A stretch of 64,000 nucleotides of DNA from Callipepla californica brunnescens (taxonomy: Eukaryota > Chordata > Aves > Galliformes > Odontophoridae), in assembly GCA_023055505.1 (NCBI GenBank), contig JALIRH010000049.1, forward strand, positions 744,001 through 808,000, given 5' to 3'. Below the pieces are notes generated by a model. That model did no database searches and had not been told where the DNA came from. It was given only the letters and a program-made list of their open reading frames with translations. A program made the translations under genes and the position numbers. This document shows positions 44,761-58,335 of the stretch, in pieces (within the stretch, counting starts at the first letter, position 1; every line of letters starts with the position of its first letter).

Positions 44761-47700
44761 CTAACCCTAACCATATCCCTAACCTAAACCTAATCCCAAT
44801 CCTAACCCTAACCCTACCCTAACCCCTAACACTAATCCCCTAAAACTTACCACAATCCTAACCCTGAACCCTAACACTACCCTAACCCTGAACCTAACCC
44901 TAATCCTACCCTAACACCAACCCTCACCCTAACCCTAACCCTAACCCCTAACCCTAACACTAATCCCCTAACCCTAACCCCCTAACCCTAACCCTAACCT
45001 AACCCTTACCCCAACCCTAACCCCTAACCATACCCTAACCCTAACCCTAAACCCTAACACTACCCTAACCCTGAACCTAACCCTAATCCTACCCTAACAC
45101 CAACCCTCACCCTAACCCTAACCCTAACCCCTAACCCTAACACTAATCCCCTAACCCTAACCCTAACCTAACCCTTACCCCAACCCTAACCCCTAACCAT
45201 ACCCTAACCCTAACCCTAAACCCTAACACTACCCTAACCCTGAACCTAACCCTAATCCTACCCTAACACCAACCCTCACCCTAACCCTTACCCAAACCCT
45301 AAACGTACCCTAACCCTAACACTAACCCTACCCTAACTCTAACCCTACCCTAACCCTACCCTAACTCTTACCATATCCCTAACCCTAACCCCTAACCCTA
45401 ATACTGACCCTAACCCCTAACCCTAACCCTTACCGTAAATTCTAATCCAACCCTAACCCTTACCCTAACCCCTAACCCTACCCTAACCCTACAGTAACCC
45501 TCAAATCTAACCCTAATTCTACCCTAACCCTAACCCTACCCTTAACCCTGACCCTAACCATACCCTAACCCTTACCTAACCCTAACTCTACCCTAATCCT
45601 TAACCCTAAACCTACCCTAACATTTACCCTGAGCCCTAACCCTTACCCTAACCCCTACCTAACCATAACTCTAACACTAACCCTAACCCTACCCTAACAC
45701 CTAACCCTACCCTAACCCTATGCTAACCCTAACCCTGACCCTGACCCTGACTCAAACCCTACCCTTAACCCTGACCCTAACCCTACCCTAACCCTTACCT
45801 ACCCCTAAGCCATAACCCTAACCCTAACACTAACCCTAACCCAACCCTAACCCTACCCTAACATTTACCCTAACCCCTAACCCTTACCTAACCATAACCC
45901 TAACACTAACCCTAAACCTAAGCTAACCCTACCCTAACCGTGACCCTAACCCCTATCCCCAACCCGTAAGCCCAAACCCTAACCCTGTCCCTAACCCCAA
46001 CCCTACCCTAACCCTAACCCCAACCCTACCCTAACCCTAACCCTGCCCCTAACCCTAACACTAACCCCTAACCCTACCCGAGCCCTAACCCCTAACCTTA
46101 ACCCTAACCCCTAACCCATACCCTACCCTAACACTACCCTACCCTTACCATAAACCTACCCTAACTCTACCCTTACCCTAACCCTACCCTAACCCTAACT
46201 CTAACCCTACCCTAACTCTAACCCTATCCATAACCCTAACCCTACCATAACCCTATTGATGGACCCTAACCCTACCCTAACCCTAACCCTAACCCTAAAC
46301 CCTAAACCTTGCCTAACCTTATTGATGGACCCTAACCATAACACTAACCCTACCCGTAATCCTACCCCTAACCCTTACCCAACCCTAAACCTAACCCTAA
46401 TCCAACCTAACCCTAACCCTAACCCTAACACTAACCCTACCCCTACACATACACCTAACCCTAACCCCTAACCCTAAACCCTAACCCTATTGATGGACCC
46501 TAACTGTAACCGGAACCCTAACCCTAACTTTACCCTAACCCTACCCGTAACCCTACCCCTAACCCTTACCCTATTCTAACCCTAACCCTAACCCTAACCC
46601 TAACCCTACCCTAACCCTAACTCCTAACACCTTAACCCTAATCCTAACCCCTAACCCTTACCCTACCCTAACCCTACCCCTACCCTACCCTAACCCTACC
46701 CCTACCCTACCCTAACACTAACCCCTAACCTTAACCCCTAACCCTAACCCTACCCTAACCCTAACCCTACACCCTAACCCTAACACAAACCCTACCCTAA
46801 CCCTATCCTAACCCTACCCTAATCTAACCCTAACCCTATTGATCGACCCAAAACCTAACCCTAACCCTACCCTAACCCTAAAACCCTAACCCTGACTCAC
46901 ACCCTACCCGTAACCCTGACCCTAATACTTACCATAACCATTATCTAACCCTAACCCTACCCCTTAAACCTAACCCTAACCCTACCCTAACCTTTACCCT
47001 AACCCTAACCCTTACTTAACCATAACCCTACCCTAACACTAACCCTAACCCTACCGTAAACCCTAACCCTTACCCTACCCTAACCCTTACCCTTACCCTA
47101 ACCCTACCCTAATCCTAACCCCTAACCCCAACCCCTAAGCCCTTATCCTGCCCCTAACCCTTACCCCACCCTAACCCTAAACCCAACCCTACCCTAGCCC
47201 TAAACCTACCCCAGCCCTAACCCCTAACCTTAACTCTAACCACTAACCCAAACCCTACCCTAACCCTAACCCTACCCTAACCCTACCCTAACTCTAACCC
47301 TAACGCTTACCATAACCCTAACCCTAAACCTTACCCTAACACTAACCCTACCCTAACCCTAACCCTGACACTGACTCTAACCCCTAACCCTAACCCTTAC
47401 CGTAACCTCTAATCCAAACCTAACCCTAACCCTACCCTTACCGTAACCCTACCCATACCCCTACCCTTACCCCTACCCCTACCCTAACCCATAACCCTTA
47501 CCCTAACCATACTATAAGCCTAACCCTGACCCTAACACTGACCCTAACCCTAACCCTTACCCTAACCCTTACCTTTCCCTAACTCTTACCCTAACCCTAC
47601 CCTAACCCTTACCATAAACCTAATCCTAACCCCTACCCTAACATTAACCCTACACTAACCCTGACCCAAACACCTAACCCTAACCTAACACTAGCCCTAC

Positions 47701-50700
47701 CCTAACCCTAACCCCAACCCTATCCTTAACCCTAAACCTAACTCCTAACCCTACTCTAACCCTAAACCTTAACCTAACCGTAACCCCTGACCATACCCTA
47801 ACCCCTAACCCTAACCCTACCCATACCCCTAACCCTACACTAACCCAACCCCTAACCCTAGCCCTACCCTAACCCCTAAACCTAACCCTAACCCTAAACC
47901 TTAATCCTACCCTAACCCTACCCTAAACCTAACCCTAACCCACCAGATCCCTAACCCTAACTCTAACCCTAACCCTACTGATTCCTTACCCTAACCCTAC
48001 CCTAACTCTAAACTAACCCTAACCCTATTCCTAACCCCAACTTTAACCCTACCCTAACCCTAACCCTTATCCTAACCGTAACCCCTGACTCTACCCTAAC
48101 CCCTAACCCTAACCCTACCCTAATCCCAACCCAACCCTAACACTAACCCTACCCTAACCCTTACCCTAACATTGACCCTAACCCTGACCCTTACCTATCC
48201 CTAACCCTTACCCTAACACTAACCCTAACCCTGCCCTAACCCTTACCATAACCCTAACCCTAACCCTAGCCCTACCCTAACCCCAACCCTATCCCTAACC
48301 CTACCCTTACCCTAACCTTAACCCTAACCCTGCCCTAACCCTTACCATAACCCTAACCCTAACCCTACCCTAACCCTAACCCCAACCCTATCCCTAACCC
48401 TACCCTTACCCTAACCTTAACCCTAACCTTAACCCCTGACGCTACCCTAACCCCTAACCCTAACCCTACCCTAACCCTAACCCAACCCTAACCCTACCCT
48501 AACCCTTACCCTAAACCAAACCCTACCCTAACTCTAACCCTAACCCTTACCCTGACCCTAACCCCTAACCCTTACAGTAACCCCTAACCCTACCCTAACC
48601 CTAACCCCTAACCTTAACCCCTAACCCTAACCCTACACTAACCCTAATCTAAACTAACCCTAACCCTATTGATGGACCCAAAACCTAACCCTAACCCTAC
48701 ACTAACCATAACACTTAACCTAACCGTACCCTAACCCTAACCCTGACCCTAACCCTGACTCAAACCCTACCCTTAACCCTGACCCTAACCCTACCCTAAC
48801 CCTTACCTAACCCTAACTCTACCCTAACCCTAACACTACCCTAACATTTACCCTAACCCCTAACCCTTACCTAACCATAACCCTAACACTAAAACTAACC
48901 CTACCCTAACCCCTAACCCTACCCTAACCCTTACCCTAACACTAACCCTAAACCTACCCTAACCGTGACCCTAACCCCTAACCCCAACCCCAAAGCCCTA
49001 ACCCTAACCCTGCCCCTAACCCCAACCCAACCCTAACCCTAACCCCAACCCTACCCTAACCCTAACACTAACCCCTAACCCTACCCTAGCCCTAACTCCT
49101 AACCCCTAATTTTAACCCTAACACTAACCCTAGCCCTACCCTAACCCTACCCCTACCCCTTACACTAACCATACCCTAACCCTAAAACTGACCCTACACC
49201 ATCCCTGACCCTAACCCTAACCCTTACCCTAACCCTTACCTATCCCTAACCCTACTCTAACCCTTAACCCTAACCCTACCCTAACCCTTACCCATACCCC
49301 TACCCCTAACCCCTACATCTAGCCCTACCCTAAGCCTAACCCTACCCTATCCCTAACCCTTACCCTAACCCTTACCTATCCCTAACCCTACCCTAACCCT
49401 AACCATACCCCTATCCCTAACCCCTACATCTAGCCCTACCCTAACCCTAACCCTACCCTATCCCTAACCCTAACCCTTACCTATCCCTAACCCTACCCTA
49501 ACCCTACCCCTAACCCTACCCTAACCCTGACTCAAACCCTACCCTTAACCGTGACCCTGACCCTAACCCTACCCTAACCCTTACCTACCCCTAACCCATA
49601 ACCCTAACCCTAACCCTACCCTAACATTTACCCTAACCCTTACCTAACCATAACCCTAACACTAACCCTAAACCTAACCTAACCCTACCCTAACCGTGAC
49701 CCTAACCCCTATCCCCAACCCGTAAGCCCAAACCCTAACCCTGTCCCTAACCCCAACCCTACCCTAACCCTAACCACAACCCTACCCTAACCCTAAACCT
49801 AACACTAACCCCTAACCCTACCCTAGCCCTAATCCCTAACCCATACCCTACCCTAACACTACCCTACCCTTACCCTAAACCTACTCTAACTCTACCCTTA
49901 CCCTAACCCTACCCTAAACCTAACTATAACCCTACCCTAACTCTAACCCTAACCCTAACTCTTACCCTATCCCTAACCCTAACCCCTAACCCTGACACTG
50001 ACCCTAACCACTAAACCTAACCCTTACCGTAAATTCTAATCCAACCCTAACCCTAACCCTACCCTAACCCCACCCATACCCCTACCCCTACCCCTAACCT
50101 AACCCTAACACTACCCTAACCCTAACCCTAACCCCTAACCGTAGCCCTACCCATAACCCTACCCCTCACCCTAACCCTAACACTACCCTAACACTAACCC
50201 CTAACCCTAACCGTAGCCCTACCCTAACCCTACCCCTCACCCTAACCCTATCCCTTACCCTAACCCTTACCTATCCCTAACCCTAACCCTAAACCTTAAC
50301 CCTACCCTAACCCTACCCTAAACCTAACCCTAACCTTAAACCCTAACCCCAACCCACCAGATCCCTAACCCTAACTCTAACCCTAACCCTACTGATTCCT
50401 TACCATAACCCTACCCTAACCCTAACCCTACCCTAAACTTAACCCCTAACCCTAACCCTTACCCTAACCCTAACATTGACCCTATCCCTGACCCTAACCC
50501 CTAACCCTAACCCTTACCGTAACTCCTAACCCTAAACCCTAACCCTAACACTAACCCTGACTCAAACCCAAGCCTTAACCCTGACCCTTACCCTACCCTA
50601 ACCCTCACTCAAACCCTACCCTTAACCCTGACCCTGACCCTAACCCTACCCTAACCCTTACCTATCTCTAACCCTACCCTAACCCTAACCCTAACCCTAC

Positions 50701-53700
50701 CCTAACCCTACCCTAACCCTCCAATCTAACCCTAATTCTACTCTAACCCTAACCCCTAACCCTAACCCTACCCTAACCCTAAACCCTAATCCTACCATAA
50801 CCCTATTGATGGACCCTAATTCTACCTTAACCCTAACCCCTAACCCTAACACTAACCCTACACTAACCCTAATCTAAACTAACCCTAACCCTATTGATGG
50901 ACCCAAAACCTAACCCTAACCCTACCCTAACCATAACACTTAACCTAACCGTACCCTAGCCCTAACCCTGACCCTAACCCTGACTCAAACCCTACCCTTA
51001 ACCCTGACCCTAACCCTACCCTAACCCTTACCTAACCCTAACCCTACCCTAACCCTATCATTTACCCTAACCCCTAACCCTTACCCTAACCCTTACCTAA
51101 CCATAACCCTAACACTAAAACTAACCCTACTCTAACCCCTAACCCTACCCTAACCCTTACCCTAACACTAACCCTAACCCTACCCTAACCGTGACCCTAA
51201 ACCCTAACCCCAACCCCTAAGCCCTAACCCTAACCCTGCCCTAACCCTAACCCCAACCCTACCCTAACCCTAACCCTGCCCATAACCCTAATACTAACCC
51301 CTAACCCTACCCTAGCCCTAACTTCTAACCCCTAATTTTAACCCTAACACTAACCCTAGCCCTACCCTAACCCTACCCCTTACACTAACCATACCCTAAC
51401 CCTAACACTGACCCTACCCCCATCCCTGACCCTAACCCTAACCCTTACCCTAACCCTTACCTATCCCTAACCCTACCCTAACCCTTACCCATACCCCTAC
51501 CCCTAACCCCTAAATCTAGCCCTACCCTAAGCCTAACCCTACCCTATCCCTGACCCTAACCCTAACCCTTACCTATCCCTAACCCTACCCTAACCCCAAC
51601 ACTATCCCTAACCCTACCCTTACCCTAACCTTAACCCTAACCCCTAACCCTACCCTAACCCTTATCCTAACATTAACCCCTGACGCTACCCTAAACCGTT
51701 ACCCTAACCCTACCCTAACCCTAACCCAACCCTAACCCTACCCTAACCCTTACCCTAAACCAAACCCTACCCTAACTCTAACCCTAACACTTACCCTGAC
51801 CCTAACCCCTAACCCTAACCCTTAACGTAACCCCTAACCCTACCCTAACCCTAACCCCTAATCTTAACCCCTAACCCTAAACCCTAACCCTAACACTAAC
51901 CCTACACTAACCCTAATCTAAACTAACCCTAACCCTATTGATGGACCCAAAACCTACCCCTAACCCTACCCTAACCATAACACTTACCCTAACCGTACCC
52001 TAACCCTAACCCTACCCTAACCCTCACCCTAACACTACCCTAACACTACCCTAACATTTACCCTAACCCCTAACCCTTACCCTAACCCTTACCTGACCAT
52101 AACCCTAACACTAAACCTAACCCTAACCCTTAACCCCAACCCCTAAGCCCTAACCCTAACTCCTAAGCCCTAACCCCACCCTAACCCTAACCCTGCCCCT
52201 AACACCTAACCCTACCCTAGCCCTAACCCCTAATTTTAACCCTAACCCCTAACCCTAACCCTACCCTAACCCTAACCCTGCCCCTTACCCTAACCATACC
52301 CTAACCCTAACACTGACCCTACCCCTATCCCTGACCCTAACCCTTACTCTAACCCCTACCTATCCCTAACCCTACCCTAACCCTTAACCCGAACCCTACC
52401 CTAACCCTTACCCTAACCCCTAACCCTAACCCTACACTAACCCTCAAATCTAACCCTAATTCTACCCTAACCCTAACCCCTAACCCTACCCTAACCCTAA
52501 CCCTGACTCAAACCCTACCCTTAACCCCGACCCTAACCCTACCCTAACCCTTACCCTAACACTACCCTAACATTTACCCTAACCTTTAAACCTTACCTAA
52601 CCATAACACTAATACTAAAACTAACCCTACCCTAACCCCTAACCCTACCCTAACCCTTTCCCTAACACTAACCCTAACCCTGCACTAACCGTGACCCTAA
52701 CCCCCAACCCCAACCCCTAAGCCCTAACCCTAACCCTGCCCCTAACCCCAACCCTACCCTAACCCTAACCCTGCCCCTAACCCTCACACTAACCGCTAAC
52801 CCTACCCTAGCCCTAACCCCTAACCACTAATTTTAACCCTAACCCTTAACCCTAGCCCTACCCTAACCCTGCCCTAACCCTAACCATACCCTAACCCTAA
52901 CACTGACCCTAACCCTATCCCTGACCCTAACCCTTACCTATCCCTAACCCTACCCTAACCCTTAACCCTAACCCTACTCTAACACTTACCCTAACCCCTA
53001 ACCCTAACCCTATCCCTTACCTAACCCTATCCCTACACTAACCCTCAAATCTAACCCTAATTCTACCCTAACCCTAACCCCACCCTAAACCTAACCCTGA
53101 CTCAAACCCTACCCTTAACCCTGACCCTAACCCTACCCTAACCCTTACCTAACCCTAACCCTACCCTAACCCTAACACTACCCTAACATTTACCCTAACC
53201 CCTAACCCTTACCTAACCATAACACTAACACTAAAACTAACCCTACCCTAACCCCTAACCCTACCCTAACCCTTACCCTAACACTAACCCTAACCCTGCA
53301 CTAACCGTGACCCTAACCCCTAACCCCAACCCCTAAGCCCTAACCCTAACCCTGCCCCTAACCCCAACCCTACCCTAACCCTAACCCTGCCCCTAACCCT
53401 CACACTAACCCCTAACCCTACCCTAGCCCTAACCCCTAACCCCTAATTTTAACCCTAACCCTTAACCCTAGCCCTACCCTAACCCTGCCCTAACCCTAAC
53501 CATACCCTAACCCTAACACTGACCCTAACCCTTACCTATCCCTAACCCTACCCTAACCCTACCCTAACACCTAACCCTAACCCTATCCCTTACCTAACCC
53601 TAACCCTACACTAACCCTCAAATCTAACCCTAATTCTACCCTAACACTAACCCCTAACCCTACCCTAACCCTAACCCTACCCTACCCCTGACTCAAACCC

Positions 53701-54923
53701 TACCCTAACCCTCCTTAACCCTACCCTAACCCTTACCTAACCCTAACCCTACCCTAACCCTTAACCCTAACCCTACCCTAACATTTACCCTAACCCCTAA
53801 CCATAACCCTAACACTAACCCTAACCCTAACCTTACCCTACCCTAACCGTGACCCTAACCCCTAACCCCAACCCATAAGCCCTAACCCCAAACCCTTACC
53901 TAACCCAAACCCTACCCTAATCCTAACCCTAACCCTGCCCCTAACCCTAACACAAACCCCTAACCCTACCCTAGCCCTACCCTAGACCTAACCCTACCCT
54001 AGCCCTAACCCCTAACCCAAACCCTAACCTTACCCTAAACCTACCCTTACCCTAACTCTAACCCTAACACTAACCCTACCCTAACTCTTACCCTATCCCT
54101 AACGCTAAGCCCTAACCCTGACACTGACCCTAACTCCTAACCCTAACCCTTACCGAAAATTCTAATCCAACCCTAACCCTAACCCTACCCATACCCCTAC
54201 CCCTACACTAACCCTTACCCTAACCCTTACCTATCCCTAACCCTAGCCCTACCCTAACCCTAACCCTTACCCTATCCCTAACCCTAACCCTTACCCTAAC
54301 CCTTACCTATCTCTAACCCTACCCTAACCCTTAACCCTAACCCTTAACCCTAACCCTACCCTAACCCTCCAATCTAACCCTAATTCTACTCTAACCCTAA
54401 CCCTACCCTAACCCTAAACCCTAACCCTACCATAACCCTATTGATGGACCCTAGTTCTACCCTAACCCTAACCCCTAACCCTAACCCCTAACCCTAACAC
54501 CTAACCCTTTGCTAACCCTATTGATGGACCCTAACTGTAACACTAACCCTACCCGTAATCCTACCCCTAACCCTTACCCAACCCTAACCCTAACCCTTAC
54601 CCTACCCTAACCCTAACCCTTACCCTAAACCTAACCCTACCCTAATTCTAACCCTAACCCTGACCCTATCCCTAAACCTAACCCCTGACCCTAACCCCTA
54701 ACCTTAACCCCTAACCCTAACCCTACCCTTACCCTAACCCTACACCCTAACCCTAAACCCTACCCTAACCTAACCCTAACCCTACCCTAACCCTAAAACC
54801 CTAACCCTACCTCACACCCTACCCTTTAACCCTGACCCTAATACTTACCCTAACCATTATCTAACCCTAACCCTACCCCATCCCTACCCTACCCCTTAAA
54901 CCTAACCCTAACCCTACCCTAAC
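44760..54923. repeat. 10-kb degenerate telomeric repeat block (CCCTAA)n
   Basis: Variants of CCCTAA, CCCTAACC, CCCTACCCTAA and CCCTGACCCTAA in one orientation throughout. Higher-order repetition is visible: the marker CCCTATTGATGGACCC, with small variants, occurs near 46251, 46319, 46486, 46836, 48664, 50801, 50889, 51933, 54437 and 54517. The segment leading to it, CTAATCTAAACTAACC, occurs before the copies at 48664, 50889 and 51933. CACCAGATCCCTAACC occurs near 47941 and 50355. No gene, RNA gene or insertion was seen. The orientation matches the C-rich parts of the array to the left. Confidence 0.93.
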
Positions 54924-54924
54924 G

Positions 54925-55906
54925 GTGTCAGAATGTGACAGTCACAATATCAAAGTATCACAATGTCAGAATGTCAGTGTCACAAGGTTAGAATTTCACA
55001 ATGCCAAAATATCACAATGTGAGAATCTAAAAATGTCACAGTGTCAGAATGTCACAATGCAAAAATGAAAGACTGTCACAATACCAGAAGGTAAAAATTT
55101 CACCGTCAGAATATTACAGTGTCACAATGTCAGAAGGTCGCATTTTCAGAATGTCAGTACGTGAGGATGTCAGAACGTCACAATGTCACAAAGTGAGAAT
55201 ATGAGAATGTCACAATAACAGAATGTCAGAATGTGAGAACGAAATGATGTCAGAATGTGATTATGTGAGAATGTCCGAATTTCAGAATGTCAGAATGTCA
55301 CAACGTCAGAATGCAAGAATATCAGAATGTCCTAAGTTGAGAATGTCACAATGTATCTGAATAGAAGAATGTAACATTGGCACAATCTCAGAATGTAACA
55401 AAGACATCACATCATAATGTCAGAATGTCAGAATTTCACAACTTCACAATGTCACAATGAGAGAATTTCAGAACGCAGCAATGTAACAATCTGAGAATGT
55501 CACAATATCAGATTGTCAGAATGTCAGAATGACAAAATGTGAGAATATCACAATATCACTATGCCAGATTCCCAAAATGCCACGATGTCACAATCTCAGA
55601 ATGTCAGAATCACAGAATTTGACACTGCGAGAATATCACAAAGTCACAAAGCCACAATGTCATAATATCACAATATCACAATGTCAGAATGTCACTATGG
55701 CAGATTGTCAGAATGCCAGAACATCAGAAGGTGAGAATATAAGAATGTCAGAATGTCACAATGTCACAATGAGAGAATATTAGAATGTCACAATGTCAAC
55801 ATGTCAGAATGTGAGAAAGGGAGAATGTCATGATGTCAGAATGTCTTAATGTCAGAATGTCAAATCGTCACAACCTCCCAATTAAAATTCAGGGAATATG
55901 ACTGTG
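54925..55906. repeat. 8-bp minisatellite (GTCASAAT)n, part 1
   Basis: Telomere-like sequence stops at CCTAACGG and is replaced at once by GTCAGAAT / GTCACAAT octamers. Variants include GAGAGAAT and GTGAGAAT. Eight is coprime with 3, so open frames contain an 8-residue repeat (CHNVRMSE-like) and are not genes. Confidence 0.93.
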
Positions 55907-56315
55907 TGTGAAAGACAGCAACTGTTTTTGACTTTTGTTGTCTCAAAGCTTGCTTCATGAGGTCTTTCTGGCTAGAAGACTCTAATTGACAACTGCTTGG
56001 AGAAGCTGATCATCACAAAGGACAATAATACTTGTATGGCACCGAAAGTACTACTCCTGTTGATTTATCTGTTGGGCCAGATGTGTTGGGTGGGCACAAA
56101 TCAAACTAATGCCAGAACACGGAGGCAGCTAAAGAAAGCAGGATAGACACCCTGTTGTCCCTACAAGACAAGCCTCTCTTAAAACAAAACACCCACATGA
56201 ATGGTGAGGAGCTTTTCTCCTTCAAGGTTTGAAAATTTAAAGCAAAACTGACCTTTAGGTTTAATCCCCTCGATAACCAGAGTCTGGAATGTGATGAATA
56301 TGCATGTGCTATACC

Positions 56316-56323
56316 TTTAAATA
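56316..56323 (+). promoter_or_regulatory. TATA-like box of the 923-bp LTR
   Basis: TTTAAATA in the middle of the LTR, upstream of the single AATAAA. The spacing of about 400 bp is long for an R region, so the true start site may lie further downstream. Confidence 0.45.
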
Positions 56324-56721
56324 GCTATTCATTTCTCTCTTACGTGCGCATGTTTGGTGAAGCAATCCCCCATGTACCCAGCGCGCCGCTTGACAGAACT
56401 CATTGGTGTGTCGAGTTGCTCAGTTGGTTTTCTCGACACCACTAAACCAAAGACTTTGAAGAAGAGACTTTCCTGAGGGAAAAACCTCTTTGGAAGAACC
56501 CCCCTGCACAGCGCCTGCTTGCTGCAAAACTTCCCGGCTTTCTCTCATCCCCCGCGGAGACCAGACGAATTCCTGAGACCAACGGACTACGGACCTCGAC
56601 AGATCCACGGTGCTGATGCTCTCTCTTTCTCTTTCTTGCTTTCTGCCAAGTCTCTTCGCTTTTCATCTCTTTTCTATCACCCATCTTCCCTTCCCCATAT
56701 CCCTAAAAAACTACTTATTGT

Positions 56722-56727
56722 AATAAA
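56722..56727 (+). promoter_or_regulatory. LTR polyadenylation signal
   Basis: AATAAA within TTATTGTAATAAACTGG, about 100 bp before the 3' end of the LTR, the expected place for the R/U5 boundary signal. Confidence 0.65.
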
Positions 56728-56829
56728 CTGGTTGGGCTAACATTTGAACCATTGCCTTTTAATCTCACCATCGGGTATACACATACATATAAAGAACCTC
56801 ATCTCCCTCCTTTATTTTGGAGCGTGACA

Positions 56830-58002
56830 CTGTGTCAAAACGTCACAATGAGAGAATATGAAAAAGTGAGAACATCACAATGACCGAATGTCAGAATGTC
56901 GCAATTAGAAAATCGGGGAATATCAAAATGTCACAACGTCACAATGAGAGATAATAACACCAAGTGAATGACAATGTCACAGTGTCACAATGAGAGGATC
57001 TCAGAATGTCAGAACTTCAAAATGTCAAAATGTCACAAAGTCCAAATATCACAATGACAGAATGTCAGAATGACAGATTCCCACAGTTTCAGAATGTCAG
57101 AATGTGGTAATGAGAGAAAGTCAAAATATCGGAATGTCAGAATGTCACAAGGAGAGAATGTCAGAGTGTCACAATGCTATAATGTCAAAATGTCAGAACA
57201 TCAGAAGGTCAGAATATCACAATGTCACAACGAGAGAACCTCAAAATGTCACCAAGAGAGACTGTCAAACTATCAGAATGTGAGAATGAGTGAATGTCAC
57301 AATGAGAGATGGCCACAATTTTAGAATGCCAGATTGTGAGAATGTCAGAATGTGAAAACGCCAGAATGGGAGTGAGTGAATGTCACAACATCAAAATGTC
57401 ATAACGTCAGAATGAACCAATGTGAGAGTGCCTGAATGTCACAGTATGAGAACGTCACAATATCACAAATCTCAGAATTTCAGTGTCAGAATGAGAGAAT
57501 GTCACAATGCCACAATGAGAGAATGTCGCAATTACAGATTATTGATAGATCAGAATGTCAGAATACGAGAAAGTGAGAATGTCCCAATGTCAGAATATCA
57601 GAATGAGGGAAAGAGAGAATGTCATGAAGTCAGAATGTCAAATTGTCACAAAGTCACAATATCACAATGAGAGAATATCAGAAAGTGAGAATATGCCAAT
57701 GAATGAATGACACATTGTGAGAATGTCAGAATGTCAGAACGTCAGAATATCAGAATTACAAAATCAGGGAATATGACTGTGTCACAATGTCACAAAGAGA
57801 GAATATGAAAAAGTGAGAATATCACAACGACCGAATGTCAGAACGTGACAATGTCACAATGTCAGAATGAGGGAAAGAGAGAATGTCATGAAGTCAGAAT
57901 GTCAACTTGTCACAATGCCACAATAGCACAGTAAGAGAATATCAGAAAGTGAGAATTATGACAGTGACTGAATGTCACGATGTGAGAAAGTCAGAATATT
58001 AG
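56830..58002. repeat. 8-bp minisatellite (GTCASAAT)n, part 2
   Basis: Continuation of the octamer array with the same variants. A longer unit containing TCAGGGAATATGACTGTGTCACAATG near 57765 also appears in parts 1 and 3, which indicates higher-order duplication of several hundred bases. Confidence 0.92.
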
Positions 58003-58335
58003 GATAGGGCAAATAACCCCCAAAAAAGCACTCCATGGAAATTGTGCGAAAGGCGGTATATTTTAGGTAGGCTTAAGAAAATGGTATACAAACAAGAAGA
58101 AAAGAGAGGAGCTCACCTTGATGATGGTCGAGGCTCGCTAATAACTCCAAAAGGGAGGGATCTCTAACAAGAGAACCTTCCCTGCTGGAGGTCAGCCCTT
58201 AAATGGGGTCTTGGCAGAGGTGGAGTCAAACTCCACCCCTTCCAATCACACTCACTTGTGCCCCTGCAGCTGACTCAGGGCTTGCCTCAGGTGATCAATC
58301 AGTGGTTCAGGCCATGATTCAACAGTTCCCATACA
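58003..58335 (-). mobile_element. 333-bp LTR-like insertion
   Basis: Non-octamer sequence flanked by a 5-bp direct repeat ATTAG (57998-58002 and 58336-58340). The minus strand starts TGTATGGGAACTG, a typical LTR start, and ends GCCCTATC instead of CA, so the far end is mutated or the boundary is slightly misplaced. A TTTAAG box (minus strand, near 58200) could serve as TATA element. It is too short to carry genes, and no open frame of note exists. Confidence 0.65.

Larger units (their letters stand above)
55907..56829 (+). mobile_element. 923-bp solo LTR inside the octamer minisatellite
   Basis: Begins TGTGAAAGACAGC and ends GGAGCGTGACA, with a 5-bp direct repeat CTGTG on each side (55902-55906 and 56830-56834). 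Related uninterrupted octamer sequence GGGAATATGACTGTGTCA occurs near 57767 and 58605 and gives the empty site. On the plus strand there are a TATA-like TTTAAATA (about 56316-56323) and a polyadenylation signal AATAAA (56722-56727) about 400 bp downstream, so U3-R-U5 run left to right. The open frames within it (56420-56740, both strands) are incidental. No internal retroviral genes are present. Confidence 0.87.

Noticed and set aside
55529..55783. CRISPR-like spaced repeats in the octamer region
   Set aside because: The repeats are contiguous 8-bp units without unique spacers, in a vertebrate context; they are a minisatellite.
56420..56740. Frames of 62-80 residues on both strands of the 923-bp LTR
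   Set aside because: Solo LTRs of this type carry no genes; the frames overlap on opposite strands.
57070..57670. Open frames of 82-84 residues in the octamer block
   Set aside because: They show the 8-residue periodicity expected from an 8-bp repeat in any open frame.
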